Assembly (NCBI GenBank): GCA_009746045.1
Contig: RPFO01000076.1
Location: 4,705,775 to 4,769,774 of the forward strand
Length of the DNA: 64,000 nt
Reading direction: 5' to 3'
Origin: Mesostigma viride
Taxonomy: Eukaryota > Streptophyta > Mesostigmatophyceae > Mesostigmatales > Mesostigmataceae
Positions 44,338-54,189 of this stretch are shown piece after piece. The position numbers were made by a program, and so were the translations under genes. Below the pieces are notes generated by a model. The model ran no database searches, was not told the DNA's origin, and saw only the letters and a list, made by a program, of their open reading frames with translations. The number at the start of each line of letters is the position of its first letter. Position 1 is the stretch's first letter.

Positions 44338-47087
44338 GGGGTCATATTGGGGCCCAGGGGAGGGGGGGGTGTAGCTGTGTCTGCCCCTGGGAGCGACCCG
44401 TGGGGTACCACCTCAGATGCTACGACAGGCGCATTATCCTTCACTACCCACCCCAGTGCCCTGTTGGCTGCCAGCTCACTCTCCATGCTATCCCCTTGCT
44501 TATAGCCTGCCACCGATGCCCATGGTACCCTATACACCCGATCATTCCACTCTATGTCTATGACCCGCAGCGGCCAGTCTAACTTTGTGATGGCCCCAGG
44601 CCCCTGCATGGTGCCCCGTTTGCCGCTGGGCGAGCTCTCCTTGTGGAACATGACCAACTGCCCGACCTCAAAAGCGCTAGACAAATCAGGCAGCGTGGCA
44701 TCCTTGAGCCGCAGCTTGGCGGCGGTATCCTGTAGATGCTGTTGGTATGCCTCTACTACCTCGGGTGAGTAGGTGCCCGCTGACAGCCCCCGAGGCGTGA
44801 CTAGCCCAAAGCCCTTGACATCAAGCACGTGCCTATGGTTGCACACATGCATGAGCTCCTTGCACCACGCCGTCTTGACCGCGTAGGATTTGCCATGTGG
44901 GTTATCCTGTCGCTTGGCTGCCACAGTCTTGACATAGCTTACAGTGCGATCTATCATGCCCATATTGCCGTGATCCTCACGCCCCACGATGACCACGGCC
45001 TCCATCCCCGGCAAACCTTGCACACAGCGGAACTGCTGGTCTAGCATGAGCTCCACTACGGGATGAAAGAAAGCCAGGCTGATCTTGATAGCCCTGTGCA
45101 GGTCAGCCTCAAACATGTGAGGCAGCGGCTCAATGTAGGTGGCCTTGCTGAACCTATCCTTGACTATGAAATAGGTGTCCCCCCCTTCCATGTGCATGAC
45201 ATCCCCCACAAGGTACCCTCGCTCCAAGGGTGGAGTCTTGGCATGCCGCCTACGCGACTTCTTCCTGATCTTGATGCAGGCAGGACACTGAGCACGCACA
45301 TTCTTCAGCTCGTTGTATAAAGGTGCCCCTAACATGTGTGCCCCCTCTACCTCGGCTTGGGCCTCATGCCCGTATGCACGGTGCATCTGGTATGCTAACA
45401 GTTTCAGGGTGACAGCCTGAGGTGCAGTGGCATTGTCAGGATTCTCAACAGGTGGGGTGACTACTGGGGTAGTGACATTGGCTAACTGGGCAGCTTCAGA
45501 GGCTGCACGAAAGGCCGCCCGTGTGAGCACCTTGCCAATGTGAAGATCCACACTAGGGTGGTGTGTACCGAGAACATCTGCCCGCCCAGCATTCTCTTGC
45601 ACTGTCACAACATTCCTCATAGGCCCAACCGCCCCAGTATCTAGCTGGGGTGCTGCAGTAGTGCTTGGTCGCTCGGCGTTGTACACACCCGACCTAGAAG
45701 ACACCACATTGCTTAGGTCACGCATTGTAGACCCGTGCTCAGGAAGCACGTGATCCTGGCGCGACAGAGCCAGAGCAGCATCAACGGATTGCGTGAGCAC
45801 ATCACGGAATGAGACAGAGGATGCAGTCACGTTGCTTTTAGGAACGACGTCAGGCTCTACGACGGCCCGGTTCAGCGTGACGCATTGAGCAAAAGAAGGG
45901 GTATCGAGCGTGCTCTCACCTGACTTTCGTGCTGCCCGTCGCTCTGCCCACTCCTCGCGTGTGCCGTGGACGACGATGCGCTTGGCCTTGCACGCCTCCA
46001 CGCTGTGACCACGCAGAACGTCGTGGCACTTGCGGCAAAGGTTGTCCTCGAGCTCCAGGTCCGGGCGAACTCGGCAGTCATCCCGGACATGGCGACGTCC
46101 GAAGCAGCGCTCACAGCGTTGCTTGCGGTCAGTAGACGCCCCCTGCTGCCGCTTGGCCGGGGGATGATCACCCTGCTTGGCGTCGCCACCATGCCCGCGC
46201 TTGCGCCCTCGCTGGCCCCCGTTGTTGCCGTGGCCGACGACCTTTTTCAGGATGGCCGTAAGCTCCGACCGCGTAATTGGAGCCTCTGCGCCTGAAGAAG
46301 AAGACGCGCCGGCATCCACCTTGCGCAGGGATGGCAGAGCAGCCGAGGCAGCCGGCTTGGACTGCGCACTCTTGAAGCATGAAATCAAATACAGCATGCC
46401 CTCGTCGAAACTGACGGCACTCTTCTTTTTGAGTTCCGTCGCTATGGTCAGATGCACATCCGACGACAGGTCGCATTTCTTGAGAAATCGATTGCACAGG
46501 AAAATGGGCTTGAGAGTATCTAGCAGCTTGTGCTTGTGCACGAAGACCTGGAAATCACGTGCAGCCCCGGGCAAATTTGCCTTATTAACTGCATAGCCCT
46601 CGAAGTCGTTGAAGGCTTGCTCGTCGGCCTCTTCCTTAGACCGCGACAAGTGGGCATCTAGACCGTTGTAAAAAACTTCCCAGGTTTGTTTGTTGTCGTC
46701 CGCAATGCGAACTAGATTGGCAATGTTTGGGTGCTTTGTTGTACTGCAGAATACTGCACGGAACTTGCCAATCAGCTCCGAATCTTTGTCTGCGCGTCCA
46801 TCGCGCAGACGCTTGAGAGCAGCTAGAAAATCTGCTGCGTCGTCCGCCGTATAGTCGGCCGGTAGATCTGCGGGCACCTCCGTTTGCTTGAGAGGGCCGC
46901 GATTTAGTGCATCGTCAGCAGCCAGCATGAGATGCTTGAACTGCTTGGCCAGTTCCGGTTGCGCCACGAGGGTTTGCATCAACCTCGTGGCCTCGTCCGC
47001 ACTAAAGCGTGGCAGGACGGACCCTGCGGCCTCGCCACTTGGCGTATCTGTGTGTTCGCCCGTGCGGCTCCGTGTACCGGAAGCCAT
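44304..47087 (-). CDS. Element D gag-integrase (single 927-aa frame)
   Basis: The ATG at 47085-47087 is only 19 bases from the 5' LTR; there is no pre-gag ORF. Gag occupies about residues 1-385, with capsid helices and two tandem zinc knuckles, CERCFGRRHVRDDC and CRKCHDVLRGHSVEAC. Integrase follows: HRAYGH and CPAC zinc-binding pairs, then GDVMHMEG (Asp), LMLDQQF (Asp), and GMIDRTV where other elements have Glu. The C-terminal part has FHKESSPSGKRGTMQGPGA. Gag and integrase are fused without a stop or protease between them, unlike A/B, where a TGA separates them. The frame ends MGGMRMGWV, and the protease frame overlaps it by 34 bases. Confidence 0.85.
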   Translation of the reverse strand: MASGTRSRTGEHTDTPSGEAAGSVLPRFSADEATRLMQTLVAQPELAKQFKHLMLAADDALNRGPLKQTEVPADLPADYTADDAADFLAALKRLRDGRADKDSELIGKFRAVFCSTTKHPNIANLVRIADDNKQTWEVFYNGLDAHLSRSKEEADEQAFNDFEGYAVNKANLPGAARDFQVFVHKHKLLDTLKPIFLCNRFLKKCDLSSDVHLTIATELKKKSAVSFDEGMLYLISCFKSAQSKPAASAALPSLRKVDAGASSSSGAEAPITRSELTAILKKVVGHGNNGGQRGRKRGHGGDAKQGDHPPAKRQQGASTDRKQRCERCFGRRHVRDDCRVRPDLELEDNLCRKCHDVLRGHSVEACKAKRIVVHGTREEWAERRAARKSGESTLDTPSFAQCVTLNRAVVEPDVVPKSNVTASSVSFRDVLTQSVDAALALSRQDHVLPEHGSTMRDLSNVVSSRSGVYNAERPSTTAAPQLDTGAVGPMRNVVTVQENAGRADVLGTHHPSVDLHIGKVLTRAAFRAASEAAQLANVTTPVVTPPVENPDNATAPQAVTLKLLAYQMHRAYGHEAQAEVEGAHMLGAPLYNELKNVRAQCPACIKIRKKSRRRHAKTPPLERGYLVGDVMHMEGGDTYFIVKDRFSKATYIEPLPHMFEADLHRAIKISLAFFHPVVELMLDQQFRCVQGLPGMEAVVIVGREDHGNMGMIDRTVSYVKTVAAKRQDNPHGKSYAVKTAWCKELMHVCNHRHVLDVKGFGLVTPRGLSAGTYSPEVVEAYQQHLQDTAAKLRLKDATLPDLSSAFEVGQLVMFHKESSPSGKRGTMQGPGAITKLDWPLRVIDIEWNDRVYRVPWASVAGYKQGDSMESELAANRALGWVVKDNAPVVASEVVPHGSLPGADTATPPPPLGPNMTPWMGGMRMGWV
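44353..44375 (-). promoter_or_regulatory. Possible -1 slippery site at the integrase/protease frame junction of D
   Basis: Near the end of the integrase frame the minus strand carries a run of eight C (zero-frame codons CCC CCC CCT). Slipping back one base here enters the protease frame, which is open on both sides. It may equally be a homopolymer indel. Confidence 0.3.
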
Positions 47088-47106
47088 CGGGATTTTTATG
47101 AATACA

Positions 47107-47451
47107 AGTTAAAGCCCGACCGGCTCAGCTATGGCGGTCGGTCACGTTGAGCTTGGGATAAGGTGAACACAGAGAACTACCGTCGGAGCTGGCCCACCAC
47201 TGGTTTATGTCTTAGCCAGCAAACCCTATCCGGTTAGCCGTAACCGTGGGACAAGCTAGCCGTCCGTACTGACCCGGATAAGGCCCCGGACTGGGGCCTA
47301 GGTGGCGCCGGCCCTAGGCGCCGCCCTTAGACCGGTCGCCCGCGTCGGACCGCCGGATTATAGCCGGCGGCTTAGCGGACGCTAGCGGGAGGCGTGCGGA
47401 CGGACATGGGGAACTTAGAGCCAGATCCTAGGGCTCTAGAGTTACTCAACT
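47107..47451 (-). repeat. Element D 5' LTR (345 bp)
   Basis: On the minus strand it starts AGTTGAG and ends TTTAACT; the outer side is gaatt. The first 25 plus-strand bases recur at 40195-40219. Confidence 0.8.
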
Positions 47452-47456
47452 GAATT

Positions 47457-47845
47457 GGAGGGTGCAAGAGAGAGTGCTCCCCGAGGTGCTCGAGGATGCC
47501 AACGACAATGGAGGGGGGATAAAGAGTTGGATCATGGCTACTCGCCAAGGAGGGTGGAGGAACCAGGAAAGCAGGAAGGTGGTCATGAACATCGCCCTGG
47601 CCATGGACACACTCTTCAAGGAGTTGGGGCCGGCAGCCGGGGAGTTGGCTGGGGTAGAGTATCTCATGAGGGTGGTGGCAGCAATGCTCCTAGTGGAGAG
47701 CCAGGGGTCAGGAGGGTGGAAGGTGGCTGGCCACCTCCTTGCTCTCAAGGAGGATGCCTCCTTGGTGAGCAACCCGGCCATGAAGATGGCCCTGCAAAGC
47801 GCCACGATGATGGAGAAGCTGGGCAAGGCCCAGCAAACCAAGTAA
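47457..47845 (+). pseudogene. Element F gag-like ORF, 3' part
   Basis: Continues the frame cut at 40194. Helical segments such as ALAMDTLFKELGPAAGELAG and AMLLVESQG are seen; it ends QQTK at a TAA. Together the two parts would make a protein of about 350 residues. Confidence 0.65.
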
Positions 47846-48646
47846 ACACCGAAAGGGTAAACCGCTCCCCCTTCCCACTGCCTCTTCCTACAATGCCTCT
47901 AAGCACTACGTGGGGAAGAGCGAGGTCAGCACGCGGACGCCAGGGTGCAACTCGCCGCCGCCGGACCTTCACTCTACAACACAAGGTGATTACGTGGTTG
48001 AATTGGCTATCTATGGCACGGGGGGGCAGACCCTCCGCCTAAATCTGGAGGCGCGGGCTCCAGGGGAATGGCGGAGGCCCTGAAAAGGGTCAAGAAGCAC
48101 TGTGAGTGGTACAGTCGCCGCGTAGGCATTGCAACAGGCCCCGCAAAGGGAAGTGCAGATTTAATCTATGGGAAACAGAACAAGTATGAACAACTTGTGG
48201 CGGAGCGGGTGAGTCTGCCGAAGCGCGAGGTGGCAGGAAAGGCGAAGCTGCTGGACTTGCTGGCGCTACGACCTAGTTGGCGAGAGGTGTACGCCAGCGA
48301 GGCCAACTGCATCAAGCCGGAGGTGGCTGCCAGTGCGAGGTATTGGAATGTACCTGCCCCCAGCCGAGGGTGCACCATGGCGGAGTGGGGCAAGTTGATG
48401 GGGAGGGCAGCGGACGTGGGGATGGTGGAGTTCCGAGAGTCTGACGCGGCCAAAGTGGGTAGACGGATGTTTTGGGGTGGCCAAAGGAGTGGGGGCTCAT
48501 TGTGAATAAGAAGTTGGGGAACGCACTGTGGGTGGACCCCCCTAAGACGGTGTTACCCCACCTGGGCATATACTCGGAGGTCTATATCAAGGGTCGGTGC
48601 TACATGGGCCAAGAGCGATCTGGTCTCGTATTACTATACCATCAAA
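47846..48646 (+). pseudogene. Element F region upstream of RT, broken
   Basis: A frame at 48068-48505 (starts MAEALKRVKKHCEWYSRR) runs into the RT N-terminus (EWGKLMGRAADVGMVEF). The RT continues in a second frame (WPKEWGLIVNKKLGN, then PPKTVLPHLG) and then in a third, where KSDLVSYYYTIKVP is the likely motif A with its catalytic Asp. Two frameshifts near 48480 and 48610 explain this. Confidence 0.6.
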
Positions 48647-50971
48647 GTGCCGGAGTGGTGGTGGGATTATCAAGGGCTACCTGATGTGTGGTCCACCGAT
48701 GTCGGGCTGCCGGGGCGGCGGAGGAGGGTGTGGCCAGTGCTGAAAGTGCTGGCCATGGGGCACTCCCACGCTGTAGCGCTAGGGGAAGCCATCCATGAGA
48801 TGGTCCTCTATGCCACGGGCGCTTTGGATCCTAGACGGCAGGTGAACCGCCTCACAAGTGTAGGGGAGCTGACCGCGCTTCGGAATGCATGGGGTAACCC
48901 AACCGCCCTAGCCATCGAGTACAAGGAGGAGAGCACGAGGGAGATGCAAATCGACCTTGAGGACCCCCCTACCCCTATGGTATCCATCACTATTGATGAC
49001 CTGGTGGTCAGCAATGGGCGCACGTGCGAGGCGGTGAATCGCTTAATCACGAGTGCTATTGAAGACGGGTACGCGCCTAACAACCTTGTGCCCTCCAAGG
49101 ACAAGACGATCATGGCTAGCCCGGAGGGGGAGGATGAGCTAGAAGCTCTGGGTGTTGTTCACCGGCGGGATGGGGTGTTGGAGCCGACAGCTAAGCAGCT
49201 CACCCTTGTGGTTGAGCACACTCGTGTACTCCTCGAGAGGGGACGCGCTACCGCTGAGGCGCTGGCGGCCGTCGTGGGCCGGTGGGTGTGGCTGCAGATG
49301 CTCAGCCGCACTTGCTTGTCCATATGGCAGCAGAGTTTTAAGTTCATCAACCTCAAGGGGTGGGGCCAGCGAACGCGACCTTTGTGGCAAGGTGTGCGCG
49401 ATGAGCTCGAGTGTGCCATGGCGTTGGCCCCCATGCTCCGTGTGGACCGGGGGGCTGCCCTGGCTCCGGTGGTGGTGGCTTCGGATGCGTCTAGTTTTTG
49501 GCAGGGGGTTGTCTACGCTGAGATGGCCCCAGCTGAGGTGACGGAATTAGCTCGGGCCCGGGAGGTGCGGGGTTACCCAACCCTCCTCACCCCAGGTGAG
49601 GCCATAAATGCCGGGCCTAGACCCTTGACCAAGGCCGCGGAAAGAGCCATCATCCACGGGCGATGGCGCGTAGGGATCAAGAGTCGCTGGCGCGATTCGA
49701 CCATGCACATCAACGAGAAGGAAGTGCGGGCCGCTGTGAAGGGGGTGGAGCGCTCGGCCCGGAACCTCGGAACCTGGGGGAAGCGGGTGGTGAGGTTAGT
49801 GGACTCCACTGCCGCTTTGGGCTGCTTGGCTAAAGGGCGTTCCTCTTCTTACCGGTTAAACAAGCAATCCCGCCGGTTGTGCGCTCTTACGTTGGTCACC
49901 GGCAGCCGCTCACAATGGGTCTGGACGCCAAGTGAGCTTCAGCCTGCGGATGGGCCTTCGCGGGGGCTTTCCATGGCTGCCTCGGTGGCCGGGTGGGTCC
50001 GCGATTGGACTCGCGAGGGTGTTCATCCCAATCCCGGGCCTCGGCTTGGCGCTAGTTACTTGACTCTTCTTGAGGGCAAGGTGAAGCCGGCTACTTTGAT
50101 GGTTTACCATCGGGGCCTTAGGTCCTTTTTCGCATGGTGGGCGAGCCGGCGGGGTCGGGCTAACAGCTTGTTGCGCGGCTTGACGATTGAGGAATACTAT
50201 TGCGAGTATGTCGCTTGGGCGCACTCACGGTGTTACAGCCGCCAGTTGTGTGTCAATGCGCTTATGGGCCTGAATTTGTACTTTCCCCGGGAGGTGCGGG
50301 ATCGGGCCTTGGCACGAAGTGTTTTGGCTGGCTGGCGCACGTTGGCACCCCCTCGTGCCCCCCCCCCCATTCCATGGGAGGCTGCGTTTGCGCTTGCTTG
50401 TACTATGGTGCTCCAGCGGCAGCCTCGTGCGGCTATGATGGTCATCGTTATTTTCCAACAATACCTGCGGGTATCGGAGGCGCTCAACCTGTTGGTCGGC
50501 CATGTGCGCTTGCAGCCTGATGTTCGGTTGCGGGGTTCGCAGCGGGGCGCCTTGTTGTTAATGTCAGCTAAGACGGCTAAGGGGGAGGTGCAGTCTGTGG
50601 TGGTCGAGGATGTCATGTCTGAGACCCTCTTGCGGGCTTGTATGCGTGGCAAGGCGGCATGGGAGCGGGTGTTCCCTTACGATTATGCCCAGTTCAGCCG
50701 GGTTTGGCATCAGGCCACGCAGGCTTTGGGGGTCGACACGGTGTTTACCATTCACGGGCTGCGGCATGGGGAGGCTACCTATGATTTTTTGCGGCAGCGC
50801 AGCATGGCTGATATTCAGCATCGGGGTCGCTGGAGCAGCAGCAAAACTGTCGCCCACTATGTGGGATTGCACCGGAGCTTGGCCCTCACCCTTCCTGACG
50901 CCCTGGTTCGGGCTATCGCCGCCTGCCCCCCGCGCATTTGGCGGAGCGTCTTTTCTTTGCCTTCCTCTTAA
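48608..50971 (+). pseudogene. Element F RT / RNase H / tyrosine recombinase
   Basis: The long frame carries the RT catalytic box SITIDDLVVS. RNase H follows with VVASDASSFWQG, INEKEVRAAV, LVDSTAALG and PADGPSRG. A 2A-like REGVHPNPGP lies at about 50014-50043. Then comes a tyrosine recombinase: LRVSEALNL (catalytic Arg), HGLRHGEATY (His-x-x-Arg), HRGRW, and HYVGLHR (Tyr nucleophile). This order (RT-RNase H-recombinase) defines DIRS-like elements; the split direct repeats place it near PAT/Ngaro. The recombinase would insert a circular DNA copy. The recombinase part looks complete. Confidence 0.85.
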
Positions 50972-51051
50972 GTTCCCTTCATTCTTGTCTTATGCGTCCA
51001 CCGGTTTTTGTTTTGCCCCTGGCTTGGGTCGCCAGGGAGGAATGTCAGGGT

Positions 51052-51092
51052 AAGGCTAGCCTTTCTGGACATAAAGTGTTCCCATGGGTAAG
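51052..51092 (+). repeat. Element F repeat B1
   Basis: 41 bases identical to 51605-51645 (AAGGCTAGCCTTTCTGGACA at the start). Confidence 0.85.
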
Positions 51093-51176
51093 GATGGCCA
51101 GTTGAGGGCCACTTCCCGATGTGATCTACTTATTGTTTTAATAAAGAGTCTGGTTACCTTGGAGTTCCACAGAATT

Positions 51177-51568
51177 AGAATCGGGGTTCTCTGAACATAG
51201 TTTCTTTATAGTGATACAGAAGGGGAGCCGCTGATGCTAGGTGAAACAGAGCTGGGTGATGTGATCGTAATAAGGTTGATTAGGCTTCTACATAGTGTAC
51301 GAGTATTACGGATGATATGGCCTAATTGTTGCGGCCCATACCTTGACGGTGTGCTGAGTACCTTGACGACGGATTTTTGCGTCTACATAGGTTCTCCTAA
51401 CAGATCTGTGATTGCGAACGGGTTTGCAACAAGCAATATCTGAAGTAAAACTTGACGGCTAAAACTGTTTAGAGGCCGTTGCCGGAATCTGGCCGTTGGT
51501 AGAGAGCCGTTGGCCTTGAAACACGATAAAAGCTTGCTCACCTAGCTCATGGCGGTCTCTTTTGTTTT
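51177..51568 (+). repeat. Element F repeat A2
   Basis: Second copy of A1, between B1 and B2. Confidence 0.9.
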
Positions 51569-51604
51569 CCCACCCGCCCTCCCTGTGTGTTGCCTGTTTG
51601 GGGG

Positions 51605-51645
51605 AAGGCTAGCCTTTCTGGACATAAAGTGTTCCCATGGGTAAG
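51605..51645 (+). repeat. Element F repeat B2, right end of F
   Basis: Second copy of B1; marks the right end of element F. The 200 bases after it (51646-51849) hold no recognised gene. Confidence 0.85.
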
Positions 51646-51849
51646 AGGTACGGTAGAAAATGCATTTCTGGGTGCGCACCAGCTTCCAAAACTTCCCCGA
51701 ATCCCCGGAATCTGAAGACCCCCCGGAATTTGTTCTTGCCAAAACGGCCTCCGCTTCATTCCCTTGCCGGTTGGGAGTCTCAGAAGCCAAGGATGCAGAA
51801 GCTGGTTGTTCTTCCTGGATCACTGTAAGACCTGAAGGCGATGCCTTGG

Positions 51850-52249
51850 AGTTAGCAACAAAGCCAGAGCGTGAGCTCCTGGTCTTTCACGCACACAACG
51901 GGATGAGCCAAAGTTGTAGGACAGCAACCTTTTAACCCGTGCACCAAGCCACGACCACGGTGAGCGTTTCCACGTCCAATGTGGGAGCCTCGGTTCGTGC
52001 TTGCCAAGATAGCTGGTCATCCCCCATGACCAAGCTATATCCTTTGTGTTGTTCCTCGTTCCCATCGGCGTGACGAGGCACGTGCAGGCGTGCAAGCAAA
52101 TCCTCAACGTCCACTGGCATCAGTGCAGAGCCAGGACGAACTGGATTTGCCTAGAGTCTGCAACCTAGGAAGTACAGGACCTGTCACACGCCTGCAAGGC
52201 CTAGTATCCTTGCAGTCCTGTGCCAGCTCCAGTATTCCACCAGTCACAG
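51850..52249 (-). repeat. Truncated E-type LTR (E3)
   Basis: On the minus strand it ends GCTAACT at 51850 and matches the last 400 bases of the E1 LTR (about 2285-2685) closely. The first part of the LTR is missing; similarity stops near 52249, where the transposase gene begins. Confidence 0.75.
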
Positions 52250-52289
52250 GCATGGACTATGAAATCATAACCATGCTCAGCCGCACAAC

Positions 52290-54189
52290 TCACCACAGAT
52301 CTCGTTCTTCTCGCTCTTGGACAGCTGAAAAACTGGCTGACTGCCCTTGTACTTGACTGTGGTTTTCTCCGTTCCATCAGCAGCAACCGTTGTGGTCTCC
52401 TCCTTGGTCATCCACAAGTCAGGGCTCAGATTGAGCTCCTTGAGGCGATGCCGTACCGACCTGGTGGCAGCTTCACCTGCATGTGCACCCAAATACGCAA
52501 CCATAAAAACACATAAAAAAAGTTTAGTACCTTTTGGCCATAAGGTGGCATGCGTGCAGCAAACTTCCAAGACTAAAAATACCATCCAGTTTAATTAACA
52601 ATGACAAAAATCAAATATCTTACCACTCGTGCAATTCCCGAGGCGAAGGAAGAAATTCGAAGCCAGGTGGAACTCGTCAATGGCATTCCGGCATTGCAGG
52701 GCTGGCCAGTACGGAAGCCGCGAAAAGGCCTCAGGTAGGCGCTCGTTGTCCTCACAATGGTTCAGATATTCAGCATAAGTCATGTCACCCGGGTCGGGCT
52801 GCGTGGTAACACGACGTGGGTCAGTGTCAGGGAGCATGCGGTCATTGCCCAGGAATACAATCTTGCCGTTTAAAAAATACGTCCCCTTCCACTTCGGGCC
52901 ATGTTTTAAACACCCGTCATACCCTGCATCCGGCATGTTGATCAGCTTTGAAAATGCGGGATAGTCATGCATGGTCATCAGCAGCACCACACGTATGAAT
53001 GCAGTTTGGAATTCCCCCTTGGCGTCGTCAAGTACATCACATATATAAAACCCTTTGAAAAGCTCTATTAGCTCGTCTACGAATAGGTCCAAGAAGATGC
53101 GCATCTTTTGGGGGGCTCGCCCTCGGTGTGCCCCCACCAGGAGGACCATGGGGCAGAAATGCTTGTTGATGTGGGCCCACTCAGGCAGATTGAAAAAGCA
53201 GACCATGCATGGCCAGCAGGAATATGTGTCCAGCCAGTAGCGAGGGCATACACCGTCAAAGCAGCATCCGATGAAAAGATTTCTCGGATCAGATGCAAGC
53301 TCAGGGAACAAGTCCAAAAGCCGCTGCCAGGCCCTTGTATCTGCACTCAGGGACGCACAAGAAAACAGCAAACCAAGGGGAAAAGCAAACATGCATGCAA
53401 AACTTAGTCCAGGTACCTTGCTGCACGAGCCAGAGCCACAAATCAGCATACCTTGAGGATCAACAGCAGCGGTGCACAAGAACAAGCTTTCAAGGGAAAT
53501 ATTTTTTAAAAAAGGGACATTAAAAAAGCGGAAACGACAGCGCCAAACTGACCTTAAATCCCGTGGATCTTCTTCTGCGGGTGGTCAGGCTCCTTGCTTC
53601 GGTTCTCCGCCGCGTACCTAAATGCTTTGGCCATCACCGGTATTCTGAAAAGGCCCCTGATCCGGTCCTTCAGGGAAAACTTGCGAACCTGCCGATGCGG
53701 TCTGGTGGTCACAACCGTCTCTCCACTCCGGTCTTCATAGGTCTCATACCGGTTCAGCTTGCAAACGGGGCATTGCTTTACAGTCTTGTCTTTATACAGA
53801 TACTCGTCGCATGGGCACGCATCGTACACTTGGTAACCCAGCCCTAAATTATTCATCACAGACTTTGCCTTGGCCACCGACGCTGGAAACTTGTTGCCCG
53901 GTGGTAGTATGTCAGAGAAAAACTTAAAGAGCTCATCGGCAAACACGGCGGATGCGCTGTTCTTGCCAAGCAGAGACAGGAGTTCCAAAGACGTGGCGAG
54001 GGCCATCTTAGACGGCCCGGGATAGAGGGGTGTGTCCGTACGAATGCTTTGCACAGTTTCCTCGAAATTGCGGGCAAACTCACGGGCCTCCTGCTCAGGC
54101 CCGCCATCGGCAGGCATGCCACCCATCATGTAGTCATCGACAGACCCGTGCATGCTCGCCATCTGGAACCGATAAAACAAGTTAAACAA
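52290..54189 (-). pseudogene. CACTA (EnSpm) TNP2-type transposase gene, truncated, with introns
   Basis: Exon 1 (53554-54189) has the TNP2 N-terminal pattern: PLYPGPSKM, KAKSVMNNLGLGYQVYDACPCDEYLYKD, QCPVCKLNRYE and FRIPVMAKAFRYAAENR. After it an in-frame TAA follows HGI. A short exon near 53448-53485 leads to an intron of about 105 bases (GT at 53447, ...GTGCAG before 53342). The next exon carries DTRAWQRLLDLFPE, ASDPRN, FDGVCPR, HDYPAFSKL, CLKHGPKWKG and AIDEFHLASNF. Another GT-AG intron (about 52490-52620) leads to a last exon with RHRLKELNL and QLSKSEKNEIC. The gene then breaks off near the E3 LTR, so the C-terminus is missing. The enzyme would cut CACTA termini; this copy looks dead. Confidence 0.8.

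Larger units (their letters stand above)
40190..47456 (-). mobile_element. Element D: copia-like retrotransposon inserted in gag of element F
   Basis: The element is 40195-47451 with gaatt at 40190-40194 and 47452-47456. The right end is a 345-bp 5' LTR. At the left only the first 25 bases (from AGTTAAAGCCCG) match that LTR; the rest of the 3' LTR was not found. Minus-strand order: 5' LTR, gag fused to integrase (one 927-residue frame), protease-like, RT, RNase H, then 1.8 kb of unexplained DNA. Confidence 0.85.
39063..51645 (+). mobile_element. Element F: PAT/Ngaro-like tyrosine-recombinase retrotransposon with split direct repeats
   Basis: The ends show the A1...B1-A2-B2 plan: A1 39063-39450, B1 51052-51092, A2 51177-51568, B2 51605-51645. 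Between them lie gag (split by element D), an RT/RNase H region and a tyrosine recombinase, all on the + strand. Without D the element is about 5.3 kb. DIRS-order elements integrate through a circular intermediate with the recombinase and make no target duplication. At least two frameshifts in the RT region make this copy inactive. Confidence 0.85.

Noticed and set aside
47107-47130. Shared 25-bp sequence at both ends of D read as a 23-bp target duplication of LINE type
   Set aside because: It starts with AGTT and is followed on the right by a 345-bp block ending CAACT next to gaatt, so it is LTR end sequence with a 5-bp duplication.
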